This document shows, in pieces, positions 10,285 through 18,340 of a stretch of DNA of 64,000 nt. A program made the position numbers and the translations under genes. Below the pieces are notes generated by a model. It made no database searches and was not told the DNA's origin. It worked only from the letters and a program-made list of their open reading frames with translations. The DNA is from CAXBPY01 sp003455275. Its GTDB lineage: Bacteria > Bacteroidota > Bacteroidia > Chitinophagales > UBA10324. Position 1 is the stretch's first letter; each line of letters begins with the position of its first letter. The DNA lies in contig CAXBPY010000008.1 in assembly GCA_963977675.1 (NCBI GenBank), positions 1 to 64,000 on the forward strand, read 5' to 3'.

Positions 10285-10989
10285 CTATTTTGAAAATCTG
10301 TTCGCCAGCTCGATGAATGTTTCTACACTTAACTGCTCCGCTCTTTTGCTGAAAATTTCTTCGTGCAGTTTTTCTTTCGGCAGCAAACCACTAAGGGAAT
10401 TGCGGAGAGTTTTTCTTCTTTGGCTGAATGCTTGTTTCACGAAAGCAAAGAAATATTTCTCGTCATTTAGATGTGGTGCATTTTCTTTTTTTGACAATCT
10501 TATGACAGCGCTCTTCACCTTTGGTGGAGGTGTGAATGACTCCGCTTCAACTACAAAAAGATTTTCGACTTCATAAAATGTCTGCACAAGCACACTTAGA
10601 ATTCCATAAACTTTATTTCCGTGTTTTGATGAAATCCTGTCGGCAACTTCTTTCTGAAACATGCCCACCATCAACGGAATTTTATTTCTTTCTGAAAGAA
10701 TCCTGAAAATTATTTGAGAAGAAATATTATAGGGGAAATTACCAACTATAGAAAAATCATTTTCGAAGATTTCGTTAAGATTAATATTCAAAAAATCTTT
10801 TTGAATGATTTTGTTTTTCGTTTCGGGAAATTCTTTTTCAAGATGCTGAACCATCCTCGCATCAATTTCTACAAGCTTGAGATTGATTTTTTGTTTCAGT
10901 AAATACTGAGTAAGCGCGCCGGGACCGGGACCAATTTCCAAAACATTTTCACCGGAAAGTTTATACATCAGCGATTCAACAATCTTCAT
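10285..10989 (-). CDS. rsmA: 16S rRNA (adenine1518/1519-N6)-dimethyltransferase RsmA/KsgA
   Basis: Dimethylates two adjacent adenines near the 3' end of 16S rRNA during small-subunit assembly. The SAM-binding motif ENVLEIGPGPGALTQ and the catalytic NFPYNIS motif are both present, and the C-terminal helical domain ends FIELANRFSK. From the first ATG the protein has 234 aa, about 25-30 short of the family. The missing part is encoded in frame just upstream: codons down to 11094 read ...SPRAIKSFGQHFLHDENIS, the conserved KsgA N-terminus. That stretch has no ATG, GTG or TTG, so the true start is probably non-standard (CTG at 11059-11061 or ATT at 11050-11052). The coordinates given are the ATG-supported minimum. 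Confidence 0.92.
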   Translation of the reverse strand: MKIVESLMYKLSGENVLEIGPGPGALTQYLLKQKINLKLVEIDARMVQHLEKEFPETKNKIIQKDFLNINLNEIFENDFSIVGNFPYNISSQIIFRILSERNKIPLMVGMFQKEVADRISSKHGNKVYGILSVLVQTFYEVENLFVVEAESFTPPPKVKSAVIRLSKKENAPHLNDEKYFFAFVKQAFSQRRKTLRNSLSGLLPKEKLHEEIFSKRAEQLSVETFIELANRFSK

Positions 10990-11094
10990 TGAAATATTTT
11001 CATCATGAAGAAAATGCTGTCCGAAAGATTTTATTGCGCGAGGAGAGGAAATAGGTTTCAGGCTTTTGATTTTTGATCTGATGTTTTGCGAAAA

Positions 11095-11523
11095 TTATTT
11101 CTCTTCTAAAATTTTCCTGAATGAATCAGGCACAGCCGTCACTTTTCTGTTTTTGTAGTCGAAGCAAACCATACCGGTTTTTGCCCTGGCTATTTCTTTT
11201 TTTGTATTTATTTCTGTAACGAGATAAAAAATATCAAAACTCACTTTTGAAATATCCTGAACAAAGATTTCAATATTCAATACATCACCATAAAAACTTT
11301 CATTCTTAAATACGATCGCCACATCTCCCATAATTACTGAGGTTCCAAATAAATCCAACTCAGAACTGTTCATCGATTTGAAAAACTGAACCCGCGCTTC
11401 TTGTAAAATGGAAAGAATAGAATCATTGCCTACATGACCTCCGTAATTGATATCAGTGATGCGCACTGCAATTTCAGTTGTGAAAATAAATTTCTCTGGC
11501 AGGTCTATTTTGATGCGAGGCAT
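11095..11523 (-). CDS. acyl-CoA thioesterase, hot-dog fold (YbgC/4HBT-like)
   Basis: 142 aa, a typical single hot-dog domain. The N-terminal VRITDINYGGHVGNDSIL matches the 4HBT-type pattern in which an Asp/Asn-Tyr-Gly-Gly/His region precedes the long helix. The later strands (IVFKNESFYGD, AKTGMVCFDY) fit the fold. Such enzymes hydrolyse acyl-CoA thioesters in the cytosol; the substrate cannot be read from sequence. Its TAA stop (11095-11097) is also the in-frame stop upstream of rsmA, so the two genes are nearly contiguous and probably co-transcribed behind tsaD. Confidence 0.85.
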   Translation of the reverse strand: MPRIKIDLPEKFIFTTEIAVRITDINYGGHVGNDSILSILQEARVQFFKSMNSSELDLFGTSVIMGDVAIVFKNESFYGDVLNIEIFVQDISKVSFDIFYLVTEINTKKEIARAKTGMVCFDYKNRKVTAVPDSFRKILEEK

Positions 11524-11568
11524 AGAGACAAATCAAAACGCAAAACTCAAATTTCAAAAATGATAGCT

Positions 11569-12573
11569 TTATAATTCGATCCTTGCTTTCGGTACAACCG
11601 ATTGATTGGCGAAATCATTTTTCAAAAATTTATAATATGCAGCAATAGCAATCATCGCAGCATTATCAGTGCAGTATTCAAATTTCGGGATGAAGGTTCG
11701 CCAATTGTTTTTCTTTCCAAACTCAGAAAGTTTTTCGCGAAGCAGGTGATTGGCCGATACACCACCTGCAATTGCAATGTCTTTAATATTCAGGTCTTGG
11801 GCGGCTTTTTCAATTTTATTTAGAAGTATAGTAACTATCCGGTACTGAATGGAAGCGCAGATGTCACTTAGGTTTTCATTTACGAAATTCTCATTCTTCT
11901 TTTTTTCATCGCGAAGGAAATAGAGAAAAGAAGTTTTCAATCCGGAAAAACTAAAATCGTAATTCGCAATCCTGGGTTCTGGAAATTGAAAGCGGTATTT
12001 ATTTCCTTCACGCGCAAGTTTGTCAATCATCGGGCCACCGGGGTAGGGCAACCCAAGGACTTTTGCCGCTTTATCGAATGCTTCACCTGCTGCATCATCC
12101 TGAGTTTCGCCAATCACCTCCATCATCAGAAAATCTTTTACCAATACAATTTGTGTGTGGCCACCTGAAACTGTAAGGCACAGAAAAGGAAATGCAGGTT
12201 TTGAGGTTTCAATGAAATGTGCGAGTACATGCGCCTGCATGTGGTGAACAGCTATTAACGGAATATCTAACGCGAGTGCAAATCCTTTTGCAAATGAACT
12301 GCCCACCATGAGCGAGCCAATTAAACCCGGGCCTTCAGTGAAAGCTATGGCTGATAAATCTTCTCTTGAAACACTTGCTTCTTTCAATGCAGCATCAATT
12401 ACCGGAACAATATTTTGCTGATGCGCGCGCGATGCCAGTTCGGGTATAACTCCGCCATATTGTTCATGCACTTTTTGATTCGCAATTTTATTCGAAAGCA
12501 AAACTCCATCTCTTATTACTGCCGCTGCAGTATCATCACATGAAGATTCGATTGCAAGAATTGTTACAGGCAT
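11569..12573 (-). CDS. tsaD: tRNA N6-adenosine threonylcarbamoyltransferase TsaD
   Basis: Transfers the threonylcarbamoyl group to A37 of ANN-decoding tRNAs. The protein from the chosen ATG is 334 aa, normal length. Visible motifs are the N-terminal ILAIESSCDDTAAAVI, GPGLIGSLMVG, the metal-binding HHMQAHVLAHF, VSGGHTQIVLV and the C-terminal CTDNAAMIA. An upstream ATG would add 20 residues, but the start at 12571-12573 begins MPVTILAIESS exactly where the family starts. A TAGATTTG promoter element ends 8 nt before it, which would lie inside the longer version. Confidence 0.96.
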   Translation of the reverse strand: MPVTILAIESSCDDTAAAVIRDGVLLSNKIANQKVHEQYGGVIPELASRAHQQNIVPVIDAALKEASVSREDLSAIAFTEGPGLIGSLMVGSSFAKGFALALDIPLIAVHHMQAHVLAHFIETSKPAFPFLCLTVSGGHTQIVLVKDFLMMEVIGETQDDAAGEAFDKAAKVLGLPYPGGPMIDKLAREGNKYRFQFPEPRIANYDFSFSGLKTSFLYFLRDEKKKNENFVNENLSDICASIQYRIVTILLNKIEKAAQDLNIKDIAIAGGVSANHLLREKLSEFGKKNNWRTFIPKFEYCTDNAAMIAIAAYYKFLKNDFANQSVVPKARIEL

Positions 12574-12581
12574 TTGGCGGC

Positions 12582-12589
12582 CAAATCTA
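12582..12589 (-). promoter_or_regulatory. -7 promoter element of tsaD
   Basis: TAGATTTG on the minus strand matches TAnnTTTG; 8 nt separate it from the tsaD ATG, so the mRNA would be leaderless or nearly so. No good -33 match was found. Confidence 0.45.
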
Positions 12590-12719
12590 AATTCAATCAA
12601 ATTGCTTCTGTCTATCGGTGAATTGAAAATCAAAAAAGCGATTCACTTTTTTTTGAATCTCTTTTTTTTATACTGAAGAATTCCTCATTGTGAAATTATA
12701 AAACCTCAAACTGAAATAG

Positions 12720-12793
12720 TCGGGGTGAGAAGACTCGAACTTCCGACCCCCAGCACCCCATGCTGGTACGCTAGCCAACTGCGCCACACCCCG
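12720..12793 (-). tRNA. tRNA-Pro(GGG)
   Basis: On the minus strand the sequence folds into a cloverleaf. The acceptor stem is CGGGGTG paired with CACCCCG. The D-arm contains AGTTGGCTAGCG, the anticodon stem CCAGC/GCTGG encloses loop ATGGGGT (anticodon GGG), and the T-arm contains TTCGAGT. The discriminator base is A and no CCA is encoded. It would read CCC and CCU codons. Confidence 0.95.
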
Positions 12794-12901
12794 AAATTTG
12801 TGAGCCGCCAAAAATAAAAATCCGTTGCACAATTCATTTGTTCATCTGCCGTTATTTTCGCCAATGATTTTAGTTTCTAATTTTTAATTTCTTATTTCAA
12901 A

Positions 12902-14932
12902 TTGCAGTTTCTATTTCCGTCATTTCTCTTCGCTCTTTCGACCATCGCAATTCCTATTATTATTCATTTATTCAATTTCAGGAGATATAAGACTATTTAT
13001 TTTCCAAGTATCCGTTTTCTTAAAGAAGTAAAACAACATACGCAAAGCACTTCGCAGCTTAAGCATCTGCTGGTTCTGCTTGCCAGGATTCTAACAATTG
13101 CTTTTTTAGTTTTTGCTTTTGCTCAACCATTTATTAAGCCAGCTGAAGGAATTTCAAACACTGGAAAAAAAGCGGTAAGTATTTACATCGATAATTCTTT
13201 TAGTATGAGTACCCGCTCAGGTGATGTGCCGCTTTTAGAAATTGCAAAACGAAAAGCTCAGGAACTGGCAAGTGCTTATGCGCAGGATGATGAATTTCAG
13301 TTGCTCTCAAATGATTTTGAAGGAAAGCAACAGCGACTTGTGAACCTTGATCAGTTTAAGCAATTCACTGATGAGGTAAAGTCATCGCCAAATACCCGAA
13401 TGCTGAGTCAGGTTGTAGCCAGAGAAAAGGAAGCGCTCAATTCGTCATCATCTTCTCAAAAAAATATTTATATCCTTTCTGATTTTCAAAAATCTACTTC
13501 TGACATACAAAACATTCCGGTTGACAGTAACATCAAAATATTTTTTATACCAATTAATTCTTTAGCGCAAAAAAATGTTTCCGTTGATTCATGTTGGTTA
13601 GAAACGCCGGTTCAAATGATTAATCAGCCGGCGAAACTTCATGTGAAAATTACCAACTATGGAGACGAAAGCATCGAGGACGAAAGAATTACACTTCGAA
13701 TTAATGATGAAATAAAAACAATTGCAGATTTGAATCTTAAAGCCGGTAGCACGGTGGAGGATACACTGGTATTTAATATCACTCAAAGCGGTTGGAATAA
13801 AGGTGAACTGCAAGTGACTGATTTTCCAGTTTCATTTGATGATTCATATTATTTTACTTTCAATGTAAAACCGGTTGCAAATGTTCTTTCAGTAAATGGC
13901 GCATCTTCTAATCCATTTCTTGATGCGCTGTTCAGCAACTCTTCCCTTTTCAGTTATTCGAATTCTTCGATCGGGCAATTAGATTATTCATCACTTGGAA
14001 AATTTGATTGCATTGTCTTAAATCAGCCACCTTCAATTTCTTCTGGTTTATCCGATGCCTTGAAACAGTATATGACGAAGGGTGGAAACATTTTGTTTAT
14101 TCCAGGTATTAATTCGAACATTGAAAGTATAAATGAATTTCTGGAATCAATTAATTCAGACCTGTTGCAACAATGGTTGAAAGAAAAGCGCTCTGTTGTC
14201 AGCATCAATACAAATATGGAATTGTTTGCAGATGTATTCGGAAAGATAAATTCAAACATGGCGCTACCTGTTACTGATGGGCTTTTTCTTTTGAAACAAA
14301 GAACTCAAAGTCCGGCTGAACAACTTATGAAGTTTAATGATGGAAACAGTTTGATGAACCGCTATCAATTGGGATATGGAAATTTTTATCTCTCCTCAGT
14401 ACCTTTTGATAAGTCAATAACAGATTTTCCATTAAGTCCGGTGTTTGCCCCTCTTATTTTTAAAGTGGTTGTTCTTAAAAATTCAATTCCGGCAATTTAC
14501 TATACGATTGGCGAGCCGGGATTTTTCCTTGCAGAAAACAACGGAAGCAGCGAGAAAAATCTTTACCATCTAAAGAGCGGCAATCATGAAATTATTCCTG
14601 CTCAGCGCCCGCTTGGAATGGATGTACAAATCAATTTTGGAAATGAAATTTCGGAAGCTGGTTTCTACGATTTGTTTTTACCCGACACTTCAGCACATTA
14701 CTGGCTGGGTTTTAATTTCAATCGCAAGGAATCTAATCTTGAATTAATGAATAGCGAGGAGTTAAAAGCACAGGCGAAAAGATTGAATGCTCAGATTATC
14801 AGCAATTCGGATGCAGACTTGTCTGCTGTGGTCTCGGAATTGAATCATGGAATCCCATTGTGGAAATATTGTATTGTTTTTTCATTGCTATTTATGTTAA
14901 TCGAAATATTGATTCTCCGGTTTTGGAGATAA
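12902..14932 (+). CDS. BatA-domain (aerotolerance-type N-terminal) membrane protein
   Basis: 676 aa. The first about 80 residues are the double-transmembrane BatA domain: PSFLFALSTIAIPIIIHLF and FRRYKTIYFPSIRFL, then a second helix LLVLLARILTIAFLVFAFAQP. A von Willebrand A-like region follows at about 95-230 with the metal-site pattern DNSFS inside AVSIYIDNSFSMS. The protein ends with a C-terminal helix (about 655-673). Topology suggests a large extracytoplasmic sensor or scaffold; the function is not known. TTG at 12902 is used because MQFLFPSFLFAL is the family's normal beginning. First gene of an apparent operon, 42 bp before the dihydroorotase-like gene. Confidence 0.8.
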   Translation: MQFLFPSFLFALSTIAIPIIIHLFNFRRYKTIYFPSIRFLKEVKQHTQSTSQLKHLLVLLARILTIAFLVFAFAQPFIKPAEGISNTGKKAVSIYIDNSFSMSTRSGDVPLLEIAKRKAQELASAYAQDDEFQLLSNDFEGKQQRLVNLDQFKQFTDEVKSSPNTRMLSQVVAREKEALNSSSSSQKNIYILSDFQKSTSDIQNIPVDSNIKIFFIPINSLAQKNVSVDSCWLETPVQMINQPAKLHVKITNYGDESIEDERITLRINDEIKTIADLNLKAGSTVEDTLVFNITQSGWNKGELQVTDFPVSFDDSYYFTFNVKPVANVLSVNGASSNPFLDALFSNSSLFSYSNSSIGQLDYSSLGKFDCIVLNQPPSISSGLSDALKQYMTKGGNILFIPGINSNIESINEFLESINSDLLQQWLKEKRSVVSINTNMELFADVFGKINSNMALPVTDGLFLLKQRTQSPAEQLMKFNDGNSLMNRYQLGYGNFYLSSVPFDKSITDFPLSPVFAPLIFKVVVLKNSIPAIYYTIGEPGFFLAENNGSSEKNLYHLKSGNHEIIPAQRPLGMDVQINFGNEISEAGFYDLFLPDTSAHYWLGFNFNRKESNLELMNSEELKAQAKRLNAQIISNSDADLSAVVSELNHGIPLWKYCIVFSLLFMLIEILILRFWR

Positions 14933-14974
14933 TTTTTCTTCTTCCGCAACTAAAAATTATTTCTTTTGCACTTC

Positions 14975-16249
14975 ATGAATCTGCTGCTGCGTTCCGCAAC
15001 AATCATCGACTCCACTTCACCATATCATTTAAAGCAGATAGATATTCTAATCAAGAACGGCATTATTGATTTGATTGACAAAAAAATTTCAAGCGATTCA
15101 AAAGTCAGAGAGATGGACTGCAAAGGCCTTTTGGTTTCTCCCGGCTGGTTTGATATGTATGCGTGCTTTTGTGATCCCGGATATGAATATAAGGAAGACA
15201 TTAACAGCGGATCACTTGCAGCTGCCGCAGGTGGTTTTACCGGTGTTGCTGTTTTACCCGATACGATTCCTGCGCTTCATTCAAAATCCGAAATTGAATA
15301 TGTTCTGAATAAGGCAAAAGGAAATTTAATTGATGTTTACCCAATTGGTGCAATTACCCGCAAGTGTGAAGGACAAGAACTGGCTGAGATCTATGATATG
15401 CATCATGCAGGCGCAATAGCATTTAGTGATGCCGGTAATCCCGTGAGCGATTCCGGAGTTATGATGCGTGCACTTCAGTATGCGAAGCTTTTTAATGGAG
15501 TAATTTTTTCTCATCCCGATGATGTTAATGTATCGCATGGCGGAACAATGAATGAAGGCGTAACCAGCACCAATCTTGGATTAAAAGGAATTCCATCATT
15601 GGCAGAAGAACTGATGGTTGTTCGTGATATTTATCTTGCTGAGTATACACAAAGCCGCGTACACTTCAGTATGATTTCTACTGCTCGTTCCGTGGAACTG
15701 ATTCGCGCTGCAAAAAAGAAAGGCGTGAATGTTACCTGCGGAGTTTCATCGATTCACCTTATGTTTTCTGACAATGAGTTAAATGAATTTGACTCTAACT
15801 TTAAGCTGAATCCACCCCTTCGGACAAAAGACGATATAGCAGCGCTGAAAGCCGGATTGAAAGACGGAACTATAGATGTAATTATTTCGGCTCACACTCC
15901 GCAGAATGCAGAGTTGAAAGAAGTGGAATTTGATTACGCTGATTTCGGCGCCATTAACTTGCAGACTTCATTTGCCTTAGCTAACAGTTCAGTGGGAAAA
16001 AATATCGGAGCTGAAGGTTTGGTTGAAAAATTTTCAGTAAATCCCAGGAAAATACTTGGAATAAAAATTCCATCTGTCAATATCGGGCACGAAGCTAATC
16101 TTACTGTTTTCAGCATGGAAGATGAATTCATCTTTGCGCAGGAAAAAAATTATTCTAAATCAAATAACACTTCACTCTTCGGCAAAAAATTTTCAGGAAG
16201 TGTAAAAGCTGTAATTAATAACAATCAATTTTCAGAAGTAAAAAAATAA
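14975..16249 (+). CDS. dihydroorotase-like amidohydrolase lacking the metal-binding HxH
   Basis: About 424 aa with the amidohydrolase fold of class I dihydroorotases: N-terminal LLLRSATIIDSTSP, middle AAAAGGFTGVAVLPDT, then ISAHTPQN. The active site looks degenerate. The motif that reads D-x-H-x-H in working enzymes is DMYACF here, so both first-shell histidines are gone; the late D-H motif is also altered (AHTPQ). A non-catalytic, pseudo-dihydroorotase role is likely, and another pyrC is expected elsewhere. The ATG at 14975 is preferred over the TTG at 14966. The gene is 3 bp before a DUF4199 gene in a four-gene operon. Confidence 0.82.
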   Translation: MNLLLRSATIIDSTSPYHLKQIDILIKNGIIDLIDKKISSDSKVREMDCKGLLVSPGWFDMYACFCDPGYEYKEDINSGSLAAAAGGFTGVAVLPDTIPALHSKSEIEYVLNKAKGNLIDVYPIGAITRKCEGQELAEIYDMHHAGAIAFSDAGNPVSDSGVMMRALQYAKLFNGVIFSHPDDVNVSHGGTMNEGVTSTNLGLKGIPSLAEELMVVRDIYLAEYTQSRVHFSMISTARSVELIRAAKKKGVNVTCGVSSIHLMFSDNELNEFDSNFKLNPPLRTKDDIAALKAGLKDGTIDVIISAHTPQNAELKEVEFDYADFGAINLQTSFALANSSVGKNIGAEGLVEKFSVNPRKILGIKIPSVNIGHEANLTVFSMEDEFIFAQEKNYSKSNNTSLFGKKFSGSVKAVINNNQFSEVKK

Positions 16250-16252
16250 ATT

Positions 16253-16834
16253 ATGGAAACACAATCTGCGAACCTGAATAAGGAAGCCATAAAGTATGGA
16301 GTTTTTTTCGGCTTGTTTAATGTCGTTCTGTTTTTAATTGTCTACCTTATAGATTTTACACTCTTTGTAAGCTTCAAACTCATTTTGCTTTCTATTGTAA
16401 TTGCAATCGGGGCTTTGATATTCTTTTCCCGTACATTCAGAAAATTGAATGGAGGATTCATCACCTTCAATAAACTTTTCCAATTATTATTTATTTCATA
16501 CATCGTATCTATATTGCTTGGAACTGTGTTTACCGTCATTTTAAACACTGTGATTGATCCTGAACTACCGGAACACCTGAAAAAAACAGTCATGGATAAT
16601 ACTTATCAGTGGATGCATGATTGGAATGTTCCGGATGCAAAAATTGATGAAACAATGGCAGAAATGGAAAAGCAGGATTTCAGCCCTTCATTTAAAAACA
16701 CAACACTCAAAACCTTTAACAAAATTCTTGTTGCCGCAGTCATGTGCCCGATTTTCGCAGCGATTTATAAAAAGAAAAATAAGGAAGCAGATTATGAGGC
16801 ACTACTTGCTAACGAATCTAATCAGAGTTCATAA
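16253..16834 (+). CDS. DUF4199 domain-containing membrane protein
   Basis: 193 aa with four predicted membrane helices (about residues 14-34, 38-57, 76-100 and 160-178). Between helices 3 and 4 is a loop of about 55 residues with many charged positions. The start EAIKYGVFFGLFNVVLFL and the overall layout fit DUF4199, a family seen mostly in Bacteroidota whose function is unknown. It lies 3 bp after the dihydroorotase-like gene and 4 bp before a glycosyltransferase, so it is probably translated with them and may work on the same envelope product. Confidence 0.85.
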   Translation: METQSANLNKEAIKYGVFFGLFNVVLFLIVYLIDFTLFVSFKLILLSIVIAIGALIFFSRTFRKLNGGFITFNKLFQLLFISYIVSILLGTVFTVILNTVIDPELPEHLKKTVMDNTYQWMHDWNVPDAKIDETMAEMEKQDFSPSFKNTTLKTFNKILVAAVMCPIFAAIYKKKNKEADYEALLANESNQSS

Positions 16835-16838
16835 TTAA

Positions 16839-17774
16839 ATGCAGCTAAGCATCGTTATTCCTTATCTGAATGAAGTGGAGTCGATTCCTGAATTGACTCA
16901 ATGGATAGAGCGTGTAATGCACGCCAATAATTTTTCATTCGAAATAATTTTGATAGATGATGGAAGTACGGATGGCTCGTGGGCTTTGGTCGAAAAACTT
17001 GCCTCTGAAAAGAAAAATATCCGTGCTATTAAATTTCGCCGTAACTATGGAAAAAGCGCAGCGCTGAATGAGGGTTTCAAAATTGCCGAGGGTAATGTGA
17101 TTATAACGATGGATGCTGACCTTCAAGACAGCCCTGATGAAATTCCTGATCTCTATAAAATGATTGTTGAAGATGGGAATGATTTAGTAAGCGGGTGGAA
17201 GAAGAAAAGACATGATCCGGTTTCAAAAACAATTCCTTCGCGCTTGTTCAACCGCGTAACGCGTATGATGAGCGGAATAAAAATTCATGATTTCAATTGC
17301 GGACTAAAAGCCTATCGCCGTGATGTGATCAAGCATATTGAAATTTCAGGAGAAATGCACCGTTATATTCCTGTGATTGCTAAGTGGGCAGGCTTTACGA
17401 AAATAAAGGAGAAGGTAGTGCTGCATCGGGAACGCAAATACGGAAAATCTAAATTCGGTTGGGAGCGGTTTATAAATGGATTCCTCGATCTGTTGACGAT
17501 AAATTTTGTAACACGATTTGGTAAAAAGCCAATGCATCTGTTTGGATCACTGGGATTGATTTCATTTATAATCGGTTTTTGTATTTCAGTCTATCTAGGT
17601 TTTGCAAAATTTTATTGGCAAGAATATAAAATGACTGACCGCCCGGTTTTCTACATTGCTCTTGTTGCCATGATTATTGGTGTTCAGTTATTTGTTGCCG
17701 GCTTTCTTGCTGAATTAATTCACAGGGCATCACCACACCGAAATGAATATCAGGTGGAGAAAAGAATGAACTGA
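16839..17774 (+). CDS. family 2 glycosyltransferase, dolichol-phosphate-mannose synthase type
   Basis: 311 aa. The GT-A catalytic domain has LSIVIPYLNEVESIPEL, the nucleotide-binding DDGSTDG and the metal-binding MDADLQDSPDEIP. Two C-terminal membrane helices (about 230-255 and 268-292) make it resemble GtrB/DPMS enzymes, which transfer a sugar from a nucleotide donor to undecaprenyl phosphate on the inner leaflet. Sugar and acceptor are not visible in the sequence. It ends the BatA-pseudoDHO-DUF4199-GT operon and converges on a leftward membrane-protein gene 5 bp away. Confidence 0.9.
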   Translation: MQLSIVIPYLNEVESIPELTQWIERVMHANNFSFEIILIDDGSTDGSWALVEKLASEKKNIRAIKFRRNYGKSAALNEGFKIAEGNVIITMDADLQDSPDEIPDLYKMIVEDGNDLVSGWKKKRHDPVSKTIPSRLFNRVTRMMSGIKIHDFNCGLKAYRRDVIKHIEISGEMHRYIPVIAKWAGFTKIKEKVVLHRERKYGKSKFGWERFINGFLDLLTINFVTRFGKKPMHLFGSLGLISFIIGFCISVYLGFAKFYWQEYKMTDRPVFYIALVAMIIGVQLFVAGFLAELIHRASPHRNEYQVEKRMN

Positions 17775-17779
17775 ATGAA

Positions 17780-18121
17780 TCAGAACAACGCGCTCGTTGT
17801 TCCATCGAACAAATCAATCCATATTCGGAAATTAAGAATGTAAACCGGAATAAAAATTATCACCATAATCACATTCAGGAAATCATAAACGAAAAGAATT
17901 CTGATTTCAATCCGGTTGTATTGCATTAAACTTTTGAAAAAAAATATTGGAACAACCATCATTGGAAGATTGAGCCAGAAACCGAGTTGATATTTTATTA
18001 AACCATCAACCCAAATCGCAATAGTCCAGCAAGCCAAAACAAAATTGAGAAGAAAGAATAAAATAATTTTCGACTCAGACATAGTGGCGAGTTTATCTTC
18101 TTCAGAAAATGAAATTTTCAT
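17780..18121 (-). CDS. small hypothetical membrane protein
   Basis: 113 aa with about four hydrophobic segments: IILFFLLNFVLACWTIAIWV, LGFWLNLPMMVVPIFFF, ILFVYDFLNVIMVIIFI, and a short one after it. The N-terminus is charged (KISFSEEDK). No family was recognised. It stands alone on the minus strand, converging with the glycosyltransferase, and lies 33 bp downstream of the candidate small RNA's terminator. The open frame is fully covered by membrane-like composition, which supports it as real. Confidence 0.6.
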   Translation of the reverse strand: MKISFSEEDKLATMSESKIILFFLLNFVLACWTIAIWVDGLIKYQLGFWLNLPMMVVPIFFFKSLMQYNRIEIRILFVYDFLNVIMVIIFIPVYILNFRIWIDLFDGTTSALF

Positions 18122-18153
18122 AATTGTATGCTGACCTTCTCAATATGTAGCAC

Positions 18154-18232
18154 AAAATAAAAAAGCAAGCGAGGCTCTCCTTCCCCGCTTGCTCATTCAA
18201 ACTAAAACCTCCCGTTTTTGAATCGGGATTCC
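18154..18232 (-). ncRNA. candidate small RNA with intrinsic terminator
   Basis: Read leftward, this gap holds two hairpins. The first has stem TCCCG/CGGGA (18224-18228 and 18210-18214). After a 17-nt linker comes a GC-rich stem GCAAGCG/CGCTTGC (18186-18192 and 18165-18171), extended inside by GG/CC, then TTTTTTATTT on the minus strand. No protein gene on that strand lies upstream that would need this terminator; the next gene to the right runs the other way. This fits a short independent RNA, though no TAnnTTTG was found for it. An 18-codon frame starting MSKRGRRASLAF overlaps the terminator and could be chance. Confidence 0.4.
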
Positions 18233-18340
18233 ACTATGAAAAAAATTTCGATACAGAAACGCAGGTTTTATTTTTTTATTGTATATCTATAATTTTTTTT
18301 CGAAGAAAGAATTTTATCCTTGTGAAAAGAATATTTAAGA

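Noticed and set aside
10285..11094. Frameshift in rsmA explaining the short N-terminus
   Set aside because: The missing segment is in the same frame as the ATG-started part; what is missing is a start codon, not the frame.
18236..18292. 18-codon plus-strand frame MKKISIQKRR... in the gap before doxX
   Set aside because: Too short, AT-rich and without any start signal; it overlaps the region of the candidate minus-strand RNA.
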